Positions 46,199 through 57,563 of a stretch of DNA of 64,000 nt are shown here, piece by piece; the first letter of the stretch is position 1; each line of letters begins with the position of its first letter. Below the pieces are notes generated by a model that ran no database searches, was not told the DNA's origin, and saw only the letters and a list, made by a program, of their open reading frames with translations. Location: assembly GCA_030765065.1 (NCBI GenBank), contig CM060981.1, positions 228,291,152 through 228,355,151 of the forward strand, read 5' to 3'. The stretch comes from Deroplatys truncata (taxonomy: Eukaryota; Arthropoda; Insecta; Mantodea; Mantidae). The translations under genes were made by a program, and so were the position numbers.

Positions 46199-46519
46199 TT
46201 GCACTACGATAGTATGAATCATCGAAAACATTTATTTCATACTAGGGTTGATGAGAATTTAGCAGCTATACGAGATAGCTTTGATGTTGTCAGACTGATA
46301 TCATGGCAAGGGAGACCATTTACTAATGGGAAGAGTGTTGTATACGCACAACAAAGAATTGTTTCCAGAAAGAAAAGTTGTCTTAATGATGTTAGTATTT
46401 CTGTTCGCACAATTACTAGAAGAACTGAAGTGATTGGTGACTTCACATTTACCGGCTTCAAACAAACAAACAAAATAATAAATACAAAAAAATGTACATT
46501 TTTTCTAATTTTTCAATGA
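46199..46519 (+). pseudogene. hAT-like (GTF2I-repeat/ZMYM-type) transposase fragment
   Basis: The frame reads RLISWQGRPFTNGKSV and, after about 20 codons, LNDVSISVRTITRRTEVIGD. Both blocks match the region just before the catalytic domain in hAT-related proteins of the GTF2I-repeat/ZBED type: 'K-x-KPFTDGEFVK' and 'f-x-nvsLSrrTvtRRieeIgd'. Spacing and order agree. The catalytic domain that should follow ('LALDESTD') is absent, and the frame runs into A-rich sequence ending at 46519. It is a truncated remnant and no terminal inverted repeats were found. Confidence 0.55.
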
Positions 46520-46754
46520 ATGGACGTAGAAATTTAAATTACAGATGAATTAGCAGGATTTTAAGGTTTAAAGGAAGCAAGAATTGGGAGCATACTTTGT
46601 ATAAGAAAGCGCAGCTCTTACGAGTCTCCGTTTATTATCGTTTCTTTTACTACAATGGTCTTGTCGGCGGTCTTTTACCTTTCATATTAGCTCGTATGCA
46701 CTTGTCGTTGGATTTATAGATTCCTTTGGGTTTTATACATTATATCACAACATT

Positions 46755-46900
46755 CACACTCTCGTTCATACTTCCAGACTCTGGGGAGGATACCGAATAT
46801 TCTTGCCTAGAGTAGAATTTCCGCCCCAGCCGAGAATCGAACCCGGGACCCTTAGCATAGCAAGCAGGTGCTCTACCGACTGAGCTGCGGGGCCAGATCT
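46755..46900 (-). repeat. tRNA-like SINE head (not a functional tRNA)
   Basis: The minus strand reads CCCCGCAGCTCAGTCGGTAG, AGCACCTGCTTGCTATGCTA and GGGTCCCGGGTTCGATTCTC. D-arm and T-arm are nearly perfect (GCTC/GAGC, CCGGG/CTCGG). The anticodon stem does not pair (CCTGC against GCTAA), and the acceptor has mismatches. A short tRNA-unrelated tail (TCTAGGCAAGAATATTCGG) follows, as in a SINE. Confidence 0.6.
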
Positions 46901-47194
46901 TACTAGTTGTAGCTTAAATGCGAAACAGCTTCGTAAATGTAAATGTAATTTTTATAATTTATCTGTTTGTATTTCTACAAAACAAATTCAAGATACAAAT
47001 GAAATAATGATGTGAGCCTAGATACAAGTTTACCATCAGTGTACATTTCTTATATTTTCTATCACAACACTGAGTTGTTACTGGATCCTGCTTATAGTTT
47101 AGCTAATATCAACTATTCTTTAACTTTCTACTTCTCCTTGTTTGCTAATTTTTCCCAACCATTTGGCTCTTAGGTATTACGTATCAGGTGATTC
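46901..47194. other. Unassigned AT-rich stretch
   Basis: Nothing recognised. Confidence 0.35.
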
Positions 47195-47680
47195 AATGGG
47201 GAGTAACACCTCGCACGTTGCGACCTGCACACATGTATTGCGGTTACCACTCTCAGGAAGAGGAAATGAGGTGAAGGAACCACAGTAGGCTACAAGCCGT
47301 AGGCAGACAGGCCACAGAGACGCGCGTAAGTCCCTAACACTTCCAAGTTCGCAGACTCTTCCCGTGGCTGGAGCCGCCGAGAGAAGGGCTGAAATACCCT
47401 ACAATCAAGCAGCCCTCCTATTTCCAATGGGAATATTCCTTCCACTGAAAAAGTATCCGTGCCATCTATCCCGTCACCGCCATACGCCACAAAATCTAGA
47501 AGCAAATATTGGAAGGAAGCTGAAAGAAAGGTAAATGCTAAAAAGGAAATAATGGTGGAGAAAAAACCACCCCACCATTCGGCTGGGAAACCACTAAAAA
47601 CCCATGGGTCTGAGTGGGCCGTCACTGAGGATCGAACCCGGGACCTCCCGAATTCGTTACTACGGTGCCATCGTTCGGTC
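47195..47680 (-). repeat. tRNA-derived SINE, family S1
   Basis: Reversed S1: head at the right end (TGGCACCGTAGTAACGAATT, box B GTCCCGGGTTCGATCCTC at about 47628). The body includes GGCCTGTCTGCCTACGGC and CTTGTAGCCTACTGTGG. Confidence 0.8.
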
Positions 47681-47689
47681 CATTTGGCC

Positions 47690-48874
47690 CTTACTTGGCC
47701 CCAAACGTTCCCTATTTCCTTTAGATTTTTCTAGAATTTCACCTCATAAACATTTAGCTTGAATTTCTTTTTACCTATCCTTTCTTTGAGTATCTTAGTT
47801 TCCACGCATTCCAAAATTATGTGCCAATAATCATCATTCAGGTTACGAAAAGGGCATTTCTCCAAATCACACCTTTGAGTTTACCACCCCTGTTCTCGCC
47901 CATGCAAACCCTTCTCTTTCTGCTTAGTCAAACTAATCAACATAATTTTCTCTACTACAAATGACGTTTGTTCCTCTGTATGTTCCCAATGGACTCTACA
48001 ATTTGAAATTTGCAAATATTTATTGTAGTGTAGCAACTGATGAAGCAAAAAGTATGGTTGGAAAGAACATATTTGTTGTTGCGTGAATAATGATTGGTAT
48101 AAAACGCTTCAGTTCAGTGAACCATGTAGGTTCACCGCATAATGCACCAGCAAGCATTATGCACATAGATATTAATTTGGAGTCTGGCAGGTCCTCTTCT
48201 GCCAACCGTAAATTTCATAAGAAAATCTGTAATGAATCTTAGCCAATTCCAAGAGTTTTTATTAGAAACCGAGGCGGAGTGTGGTGATGTGTTGCGGTAT
48301 ATTGAAGTCGGGTAGTTAAGTTAAAACGCTTCTTTGAACTCCGCCAAGAAATTAAAATATTTCTAACTTAAAAGAAAATGCTTAATCTTAACGAAAAGTT
48401 AGCTGACTCACGTTATGGGATTTGTCTTTCTAGCGAAAAGGAATACTGGTTTGTGATATGTTTTCAGATATAGAATCAGTTGGACTTAAACTCAAATATT
48501 TGAATGATGTTATGAAAAGCTGTAGCTGTTTTAGAAGGAATTGCATGTACAATTTTGATAAATATTGTGACGATCATGAAAATATCGGTTGTTAAACGGG
48601 GGATGTAACTCAAAGGTAGAGCAATATCCTTCATGTAAAGGTATTGCCCATACCCTGAGCCCTTTATTCTACTCTAAAGGCCTACAGTCCAGCCTGTAAG
48701 TACCTCAGCTTATTCCAAATCTGGCTGGGGTTAAATTCTTTCTTATTCACAAGTTATTAAAATGCACGTTGTGACCACGACCGGCGTGAAGTCGTCCTGT
48801 ATCCGCTGTCGTTGTGTTCTACACCTCCGACCCAACCCGGTTGGCTTAAATATCCTATGCTGTAAGGTGTCTAC
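47690..48874. other. Unassigned stretch
   Basis: A 61-codon minus-strand frame (48205-48020) is AT-rich-derived and without motif. Nothing else can be named. Confidence 0.35.
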
Positions 48875-49440
48875 GTACGAGCGAGGTGGCGCCGCGGTAA
48901 CGTATGTAACTCGCATTGGAAGGTCCCCGGTTCGATCCCTGGTGGCCTCCCACTCTGACCATGAGTTATTCGTAATTTTCCTGCTTGACATAGGCGAACG
49001 CCGAAATGATGTATTCTACCACGGATTTCTTCTCTCCCCCACTTCCTCTCATTTTATTTCCGTTTTATGTTTCAGATTGACTACGGGACAAGGTTCGGAC
49101 AGTGTCGGGCAGCTGACGCAGAGGCTTACGATTTGGAACTTCTTCTCGGCTCCATTAGATGGAGGCCTGTTGAATCTCCATTGCTGGTTGCGTTTCCCCG
49201 GTCCCACAAGTAGGACGTCTCCGGGCGACGACTCGTGGCCGGGTGGTCAAGCCTGAAACTATTAGGGAACTCTGCGCGTCTCTGTTAACTTGCGCCCGCC
49301 TGATATTCAACCCATATGTCTCCTGCGGTTCGCTTATCTCATCCGTTCCTCTCAGAGGTTGTATACAAAGATCTATTGGGGGGAGAGGTACTAGGCGTCC
49401 TTTCCGTTAACTAAATTTATCCTATCTCTAAGGCGTAAGC
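48875..49440 (+). repeat. tRNA-derived SINE, family S1, best-preserved copy
   Basis: Head CGAGCGAGGTGGCGCCGCGG, box A-like GGTGGCGCCGCGGTAACG, and box B CCCCGGTTCGATCCCTGG at about 48928. The long body ends GTCCTTTCCGTTAACTAAAT. The 164-codon open frame inside is a by-product of the GC-rich body and has no motif. Confidence 0.85.
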
Positions 49441-49654
49441 GTTCTGTTGATCTAGATTCAACTTGTACCCCAATTTCAACACTTTCCCGAGTGTTGCCTT
49501 ACTTTAATACCTGGGGTTCTTTCCCAGTCCTAGGACATTACAATATTCCAAAGATTTTCACATGTTCAGAATCTTTCCCGATTGAAACAGAGACATCACG
49601 TTAATGATGAACTGAAAGAAGTCGCAAAAACGAAAGTACTGACCTTTAAGGGTA

Positions 49655-50175
49655 ATAATCTAAATCGATCTAAATAATCCTAGAAAACAAACCAATAGAA
49701 GGAGTATCAAAGTTCAACTTCCTTGGATGTGAGAGAACGATTAACAGTGAAACAGATATGAACAACAAAATAAATAAATTTGATTATATACCCGAAACAT
49801 TTAAACAAACACTAAAAGATAGAGCTAGAAAAGAATAAACAATGAACCTATATAAAACTGGCAGTGCCTGCTATTTCCTACGGCTTAGAAATATGGACCA
49901 TGAATACCACTTATAAAGCTAAAATAAAATCACCAGAAGTGAAATTCCTCAGATCAACAGCAGGATATACTAGAATGGACAAAAAAACAACAACAACAAA
50001 AACGAAATAATAAAATAGGACAGCAAGTAAATTTTGAAGAGCCCAACACTATAATAAAAATTACAGAGGAAACTGGAAACAACATACAGAAAGAATGACG
50101 AGCAAATACTTAAAGCTACCTTAAGCTGTCGACACCACGGAAGACGAAGAAGTTGACTGAAAGAGGACATTCACT
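49655..50175 (+). pseudogene. LINE reverse-transcriptase C-terminal region
   Basis: In interrupted frames the + strand encodes IEGVSKFNFLGCERTINSET, MNNKINKFDYIPETFKQTLK, an 'AVPAISYGLEIWTM' type segment and a 'RKLETTYRKNDEQILKATLS' segment. This is the order seen after the reverse transcriptase domain in insect LINE ORF2 proteins. Several stops and a CAA/AAC-rich insertion (49981-50005) break it. It is the uninterrupted paralogue of the LINE at 39760-42190 and supplies the empty site for the Repeat A insertion there. Confidence 0.65.
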
Positions 50176-50431
50176 CAAATCTCTCGATTTTACAAATACC
50201 TCTCAGTTACACAATTTCCCAACATTGAAACTGTCTAAAATGTTGAGTCTTAGAAAGCACCTATATATGTGAACAGACATTTTCTAGGAGAAGTCAAAAT
50301 TTCTCTCAAGGATGATTGGTGGCCATTTATATCACTTTTTCATATTTGTCACCAACTTAAAAACATTATCAATTTCCTGCAAAACTCAACCACATTCTTC
50401 TCATTAAATGGAATATCAATTTTTCCTTTGT
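50176..50431. other. Unassigned short stretch
   Basis: Nothing recognised. Confidence 0.35.
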
Positions 50432-50442
50432 GTAATTCAAAC

Positions 50443-50772
50443 ACCCGTGGCCGACTGGTTAGACCGCTCGCCTCTCACCGAGGTGGCCCGGGTTCAATCC
50501 CAGGGACCCGCATGTGGGATTTATGGTAGACAAATAGCGTCTGGGTGGGTTTTCTCCGGGTTCTCCGGTTTCCCCCGCCATTCATTCCACCAACTGCTCT
50601 ATCATCACTTTCCTTTCATTCATTTCACCATCATTTCGTTTCATCTACTTCCTTCCTTCCCATTGGGCTGATCACCCATCCTGGATATTCTGTCTGATCC
50701 GTGAGTGTCTGCTCCTCACGGGCACCCGCCTATAAGTCCGACATAAGAGGAGATTAAACAGAGAAATAAGAA
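50443..50772 (+). repeat. tRNA-derived SINE, family S2, with target-site duplication
   Basis: 330 bp. The head CCGTGGCCGACTGGTTAGAC with box B GGCCCGGGTTCAATCCCAGG at about 50483 is close to a functional tRNA. The body continues GGTTTTCTCCGGGTTCTCCG and CCTTCCTTCCCATTGGGCTG, ending in an A-rich tail. It is flanked by GTAATTCAAAC (50432-50442) and GTAATTCGAAC (50773-50783), an 11-bp duplication with one change. Confidence 0.9.
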
Positions 50773-50783
50773 GTAATTCGAAC

Positions 50784-51393
50784 GCATATTGCTTTGAGAA
50801 TTTGAATTTATGAGTGCTATGATAGTTACAAATATTTATTTAAATATATATTTGATGATTTAGTTATATTATTTCGAACACTTTAGCGCGTAATAGATAA
50901 ATAATCAAGATGGACAAACTATATAATGTATACTCGTATACTTATAATGTGGTTCATAATGAAACGAAGCTGTTTATGTTGGTGATGATACAATCTAGAC
51001 ACACCCTCTATCAACTTTGACCACCTCTGTTTTCCGAGGATAGTTCTAAATGCTGGATTAGAAGGGTTGTTTGCCTCCCAAAAGCAGGTATGTCCGAACT
51101 GCCGAAGAGTAACATTACAACTTAAACCTTAAATTTTTATGCTACACTACCGTTTTCTTATTGCCGTTTAGTAGCAGCAACAACTTTAACCTAAGTCACT
51201 ACGTTGCTGATGAAAGCTCTCATTTTATGCAAATCTCGTAGCTGTCGTCCAGTTTAACCAGACATGCAAATGATTCTTCACACCCTCTTCTAGAAGGCCG
51301 ATTTATTTACAATGTGTCAGTAATGCAACTACTTGTTCCAAAGAAGGCATCATTTCATTAAATCCTCTTTGGAAGAATATTTTATAATGTTAA
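50784..51393. other. Unassigned AT-rich stretch
   Basis: Nothing recognised. Confidence 0.35.
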
Positions 51394-51905
51394 ATTTCTC
51401 TATCACTAGTAAGTAGAGGAAGTATTGCATCCACCTAAAATTGGATACCGATATTTCACCGGAAATGCACGCTGAGGCTCCTTGAACTCAAAAGAAAGCA
51501 TTTTTAGAAAAAAGGTTTGTATGGTGTGACTGTGTGTGTCTGTGAACAGCATGACTCAAAAATGAAAGGTCGATTGATTACCAAATTTGGTATTGAAGCT
51601 CAGCGTCTTCCAAGATTGGGACACAAAGATTTTCAAGAAAATTCTCCCACCCAAAACTACCCTTTACATAAAAATGTTTCAAAATGTTTGATTTTCTCAA
51701 TAAAGCCTCTGACGATTTTGATTAAAATAACATATGTTTAAGATATATGCATAACAAATAAAATGTATATCCTGACTTTACTGGGAAAGAGTGTGAAGTG
51801 ATTTTTTATTCTGAATGACTCGCATAATTTGGCACAGTATTACTATATAAAACGTGTATACCTGGATAAAGCTCGCATTTTATGTCAAATAATTTTTTGT
51901 TCGAT

Positions 51906-52957
51906 TTATTTTGTGCCGGTTACGAAAAGCGTCTAAAATGGCCGCAGTTTCTGCAGACAGAAAAAATGCACCGCCACGTATAACAAGTTCAAATAATAAT
52001 TTAAATAATAATTCATGCTTACGCAGCAAAGCTGCATCCACTAAAGCAGCCATAGTATAAAACCCAGTGATAACTTGTTACACTTACAACAAAAACATTT
52101 ATGGCACAAATTCATTAATCGCGAAATGCTACTAAAAATATTTGATGATGCACTTCCACTGCCAGATTATGCTGGCTTTGATTGCTTGTCTTTTCCAAAT
52201 ACATTGCCAGGAGTCTCTTACCGAGTCCTCCCTACCGAGAGGTTTCCAAATGACACGCTTTCAGTGACAGCAGCATTTTCTTTGCCGTGCAGTCTCTTTA
52301 GCTTCTGCTTTGTCTGCTGGTATTTCCTGACGTGATACTACTGAACCTCCAAATACTGCAGCTACTGCCTGTGTACAATTTTTAGACCCCGCAAAGATGC
52401 TTGTAGTGGTCTGCTTTAGATGAAACTTCGTCTTATTGCTGAGAAGCATTGGAATACATTCTAAAAGTTGTGGTATTAGGCTCCGTTGCTGCAGCACTAG
52501 AATTCTGAGTTGCTGGCGGACCATTAATGAGAATCTAAACAACTCTTCTGGTTTCTTTATCACATCTATGTCTCCAAAAGTTGATTGAGTAGCACTAAAC
52601 GAGGTAAACCAGGAAGAGGTAGGAACTACTAAAACCTTTGGTTGGAGCTTGCAACTGGCTTTGATGGAGTTTTAGTAGCAGTATTGTCTCCAATTCCTGC
52701 CACAATGCTGTTGAGAGACATTGATGGCCTTTTCTACAGAGAAATCCCCAAATATTAAACATGTGCTTATTGGGGCATCACCCTTGGTTTGGGTGAAGGT
52801 AAATGAATAAGAAGATACAGATGCTGCTCCATTAACAGCTACAGTAGTTGACGTTTCAGGAAACATTAAATCCTCGTAAACCGTCCCTTTGGCAATACTA
52901 TTAATTGCAAACTCGCAGTTTGTTGTTTTTTCTCGATAATCATGCCATTGCTTGACG
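51906..52957. mobile_element. Unidentified part of the composite insertion
   Basis: Lies between the interrupted Repeat A and a family G LTR. Two minus-strand frames (52974-52672 and 52563-52261) and one + frame (52075-52335) of 86-100 codons are open. None shows a motif I recognise, although their length and density exceed that of the AT-rich background. This may be internal sequence of an unknown element. Confidence 0.4.
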
Positions 52958-54285
52958 TGAGGCAGTATTTGCACTTAAATGATATGAGTCTGATTATATA
53001 ATATAAAAATAATAACAGCCCGCCTTAAAAGCAATATGTGTATGTAATAATATGTAAAATATATGTAACAGTCATTATATTATGTTTATATTATTATGTA
53101 CATGTATAATAATGTTATGTCTATTTATTATGTAGTTTTAACAGTATAGGAGCTCTGAGAATAGAAGCCAAAAGTTGTTAACAATGAGGTAACCTTGAGG
53201 GAATAATGAATTAGAAACTTTAATAATGCTACTAATAATTCATTCATTCACTGTTTATACTCATCTTATGTAGGACTTACACCCCCGGGACTTACAGGCG
53301 GGTGCCTGGGGTCAGAGGCCCGTCGAGGAGCAGACACTCGTGGAGCATACAGAAGATCCAGGATGGGTGATCAGCCCGATGCCTGGTATGGGACGAAGGA
53401 AGTAGATGAAACGAAATGATGGAGAAACGGATGAAAGGATAGGTGATGATGGAATGAATGGCTGGGGGAAACCGGAAAACCCGGAGAAAACCCGTCCAGA
53501 CGCCGCTTTGTCCACCACAAATCCCACATGCGGGTCCCTGGGATGAACCCGGGCCGCCTCGGTCTAACCACTCGGCCACGGTGCCGCCCGCTACTAATAA
53601 TTCTATGAACAATAATGTAATATTCAAAACAGTTTATAAATAGCCAATCAACAACTAGAAAAATTTTGAGTTAAGTATTCTATTGGAGTAGGAATAGACA
53701 ATCAGAGACTTCAAATAGAGAAATTTACAAATTTAAGCAGTAAACGCCAGACGCTAGAAGATAGCGTACCTGAGCAGTTCGTTTGCTAGGAAGGTATTAA
53801 TTGTGAGACATAAAGAATTCATTACGTTGTGAATAATATAATGTTTACGCTTAAAAAGTACAAGTAACAATAATCTCAGAGCTCTACAGTAGGAAATATC
53901 AGTAAAGTGTTATTTAATCGTGTGAAAGGTTAATAAAACGAAGTTAAATACCATTATAGTTTGTGTAAGCCTTCATTCTTAAGCCAAACCTCCCCCTGCT
54001 AAGAGATACGTGTTTCTGCAAATTACTACTGACGCAGCCGAGGCATCCATATATAATATTTAAATAAACATTAAAATACAATGTTAATTGTTAAACGTGG
54101 GGGCGAAGGCCACCGGAAAAGTGAACTTGGAGCGAGCGCCACCGGAAAGTTTGTATCGTACGTGGGGCTGCAACTATTTCAAGTTTGGCTCCCCAACACT
54201 GGAACTACAATACACCTTCTTCAGCGTGGGGCTAATAAAATAAAGATATTCGACTTCAATGGCAAGAACGACGGTGGGCTCTTCA
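52958..54285 (+). mobile_element. Solo LTR, family G, split by a SINE
   Basis: Starts TGAGGCAGTATTTGCACTTA and ends GGGCTCTTCA. It contains a 348-bp SINE plus its duplication, so the LTR itself is about 966 bp. Family landmarks are present (AACAGCCCGCCTTAAAAG, GACGCAGCCGAGGCATCCAT). GCCACCGGAAA occurs twice near 54108 and 54138. The flanks are GACG on the left and CTAT on the right, so there is no matching duplication and the LTR may have been recombined. Confidence 0.75.
53242..53589 (-). repeat. tRNA-derived SINE, family S2, 14-bp TSD
   Basis: 348 bp reading on the minus strand from a GGCGGCACCGTGGCCGAGTG head with box B GGCCCGGGTTCATCCCAGG to a (GAAT)n tail. It is flanked by GCTACTAATAATTC at 53228-53241 and 53590-53603, a perfect 14-bp duplication of LTR sequence. 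Together with the near-intact promoter this marks one of the youngest insertions in the window. Confidence 0.95.
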
Positions 54286-54712
54286 CTATAGGGCAACCAC
54301 CTATTGTGAAGGTGGAATGGTGAGCTTGGTAGCACAGATGCGAGTGACATTACCTGTGTAAGAATGTTCCGCAGCTGGCCTGCTTGCGTGAACTCGGCTG
54401 TCGAATAACGATTTGTTAACCATTTCCAAGATATTGTTTACTTTTAAATACAAAGTTTTTAAGGGGTTAATCGCTATTCATTTTTAGTGAGGATCATGCT
54501 AAAGGCACGGAATATCAAAGGCATCACATACTGTGTGGCTTTTTAGAAAACTAACTATCCCTTTAGCCAACTGTATTCTCTTTATACCTGCAACGAAATG
54601 TTGAAATCAAGGTTTATCTCCATTAATTAGAAGTAGATGGAAGAATAAACTTTTGCAAGAATAGTGTGTAGAAGAAAGATTATAGAAAGTCATGTGAATG
54701 CAGCACAACGTA

Positions 54713-56110
54713 ATTTTCATATTAGTGGTTTATTTATTGAATGTTAATATGGGGTAAAAGCTTGGTAGAACTGAATGCATTTTATAGTCTTGTCAGCCTC
54801 GATCTTGTATGTGCGGGCTGAGGTTGGCTAGTACGCCTCGCAAAGCCGTTTACGCTGACTGCACATTACGTCAAATTTATGTAACAAAAGCTGAATGGAC
54901 CCTAAGATTTTATAGTGCTTTGCTCTTATCGTTAATCGAACCTTTAACCTATTACAATTCGACTTTCCTCATAATTCCTTACAAAGTTATTTTATACATC
55001 GTTTATAATACTTGGTATGCTACGTCGTCGTATTATTGATTTAATATGTAGTTTATTTGATCCTTATTTATAATAATTATTAATATTACATCAGTTATAA
55101 GTAGTTAGCTTCAAGTTAACTACACTCAAGCCATTGTTAATGATGTGGTGTATTAATAATTTGGGGGTTACATTATTGTTCTACATTGTCATTACCAGAC
55201 ACATTGTTGTTTACGTCACCCTTGGCTGGTAGATCTACTAGCCACGAGTGGTGGGGGATAGCGTCTGTCTTAGTTAGGATTCCGTGAGAAACGGATCGCG
55301 TGTGTAAGCCGGGCTTTGGATCGGTGGACATCTCCTCCCACCTTCCAGTTTTAATAATGTAGAAACCCCAAACGGTTGAGAAATAAATCTCGGAAAGTGT
55401 GAGTAGATTTGTGTTATTGATTTTGTACAGTAAAAACCCACGCCTTCCTCTTAACCTCCACACCACGTTTCGATCCTTCACAGCCAAGTATACGTCCCCT
55501 CAATGTGCGTGCTGGGTATTATAAATTAATTAAATTTCCATGTGAAATTTTAGGCCATCTACCCAGCATGTAACAATATAAGAAATATGAAAAACGGCCG
55601 TGAGTCACTGACGGGCAGGTAAACACGGCCTGCGAGTACTGTCTGAAAAGCATTCTGTATGAGAGGTGTGGGTGGTTTATAACCTACTATATCATTGCCT
55701 AAAGTCCAACAACAGTTCAACTTCATTTCCTTTCGTCTGGGTTTTAATACTTGGAAATTGCTATTTCTGGTCATTATTATTACTCGTGTTTACTATCGGG
55801 ATATGCTATTCGAGTACTACGGAACCCCCATATTTGAACATTAACAATCAGTCTTTTGCAAACCTTTACCCAGCTTGAAAATCACTTACCCAAAGAAAAC
55901 GATTTATTTCTTACTCGTACAGCGTTTGAGTGAAAGTGCCCATTTGGTGAAGCTACTTCAGAAACCATTTTCAGTTTAATGTAGAAAGACTCTTAGTTTT
56001 GTAACAGGGGACTTTATTACGCAAGGAAATAAATGTCTCAGGGCATGTTATGGATAAAGGAGTTATAAGTTGTATGGTTTCACACAATTCAAATATTGTA
56101 TGTCACCAAT

Positions 56111-56112
<2 letters not shown>
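54713..56112. other. Unassigned stretch
   Basis: A GC-richer block at 55190-55500 has a 104-codon minus-strand frame (55487-55173) without a recognised motif. No SINE boxes or LTR ends were found. Confidence 0.35.

Positions 56113-56182
<70 letters not shown>
56113..56182. repeat. (CA)35 microsatellite
   Basis: Seventy uninterrupted bases of CA, not inside a Repeat A copy. Confidence 0.98.
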
Positions 56183-56183
<1 letters not shown>

Positions 56184-56526
56184 CTCTCAGAAAGGCGCTA
56201 TAGGCTAAAAAGTTACTTTAGCGCGCGTATACTTGAAAAACCTGAAGTGGTCTGCGAGAAGTGCAAACACTTGACAGCGTGCTCTGCCCGCCTGCCTCAA
56301 CGCCGAGCTCACAGTAAAGTTTCCCTGTTACACTAATTGTACTTTTCTGACTAGAATTAAATTTTTTCATCTTTATCTAAGAATTCCTACGTGGTGTTAT
56401 TCTTATTGGTCCGTTAAACCCTTCTTCTCCACCTGTTTGACTTGCTTACGATGATCTTATAGGTGCATTCATTTCGGCCTGGTAAGGGAATTTAGGATTA
56501 ATTAATTCTAATTTTTCAACAGATTA

Positions 56527-56872
56527 CCCTCCTGTTTGTAGAACTTATACTTCAAGGATCTACAGGCCAATACCTTGGGTTAGTAGCTTGTCGAGGAGCA
56601 TGCAAACTCTGGATCATATCATATCTAGAATGGTGCTCAGCCCAATGTTTGGCATGGCGTTGAAGAAGAAAGAAATGAAATGTAGGTAGTCATAAAAGGG
56701 ATGATAGGAAAATTCGCAGATTAAATTATACAACCCTAGCATTTACCTAGTGAAAAAGGAAAACTGCATAAAAAAAATCTTCCGTCAGGTTAATCGGTTT
56801 CGGGGTTTTGAACAGGTGACCTCCCGAGTGCGAGTCGCATACGTTACGCGGCGCCACCTCGCTCGTATTAAG
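56527..56872 (-). repeat. Mosaic SINE: S1-type head on an S2-type body
   Basis: On the minus strand the head is CGAGCGAGGTGGCGCCGCGT with AACGTATGCGACTCGCACTC and a decayed box B, CACCTGTTCAAAACCCCG. This is the S1 head. After about 80 bp the body reads TTCAACGCCATGCCAAACAT, TGGGCTGAGCACCATTCTAG and TGCATGCTCCTCGACAAGC, which is the 3' half of S2 (TGGGCTGATCACCCATCCTG, CTGCTCCTCGACGGG). It is old, to judge by its divergence. Confidence 0.65.
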
Positions 56873-57563
56873 GGGAAACTAAATGACAGAAATTGCCATT
56901 ATTACTGTACCATTCTGTAGGCTTCACATCAGACACACCTAGTGACAGTGACCAGTGTTGTACAAGAGTGTTTTGATTTACACCTGACACGACACAAATA
57001 GGTATCACAATCGGAGTCTCTAACATGATGGATTTAATGTTCACTCATATAGCACAGTAAAAAAGCTTCTCCAAACCCTTGTTCTACCCTCAAAATGCTT
57101 AACAGTTTACTACTCTACAATTTTCTGCTCATTGCTTTTCCACATCCAGCAATTAAGGCACATCATTGGCAGGCGTTACTGCTACAGTGGGAATTTAACG
57201 GAAAGGAATTTGAAAGGCAAGGGTGGAAAGCGATAGTGAAAATAGATTTCATTGCATTCTTAGTTTGATTACATGTCTGAACCTCTCAAAATCTTTTCAA
57301 CGCCAAAGATGAGTGATTTCCTTTCTCTCCTGCACTTCCAAATTGAATGTGGTTTATGAAGTTCCAACATCTGTTGAAGTGGCTGTTAGTGAGGTTGGTT
57401 GTATTTTCTTTCTGGGTGTTTTGCTTTCATTGCTGCTTCACTTCATTTCTGAATGCGATAATTGAGATACTAAACTGTATTAAAGAATGCGAAATGCGGT
57501 AAAGGAACAACAGGTGATGTATACTAATAAAATAAGAATTAACTTCCAATACGAAAGAGATAT
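56873..57563. other. Unassigned AT-rich stretch
   Basis: Nothing recognised. Confidence 0.35.

Larger units (their letters stand above)
51394..54712 (+). repeat. Divergent Repeat A split by a 2.5-kb composite insertion
   Basis: Parts 51394-51905 (TTTCTCTATCACTAGTAAGT... ending TTTTGTTCGAT) and 54409-54712 (CGATTTGTTAACCATTTCCA... ending GCACAACGTA). The two resume the family order, with CGAT present at both edges. Confidence 0.7.

Noticed and set aside
46820..46895. Candidate functional tRNA gene
   Set aside because: D and T arms look right, but the anticodon stem is unpaired and the acceptor stem has mismatches. Better explained as a SINE head.
48762..49256. 164-codon open frame
   Set aside because: It lies within an S1 SINE whose GC-rich body leaves few stops. 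Frames in other S1 copies do not agree with it.
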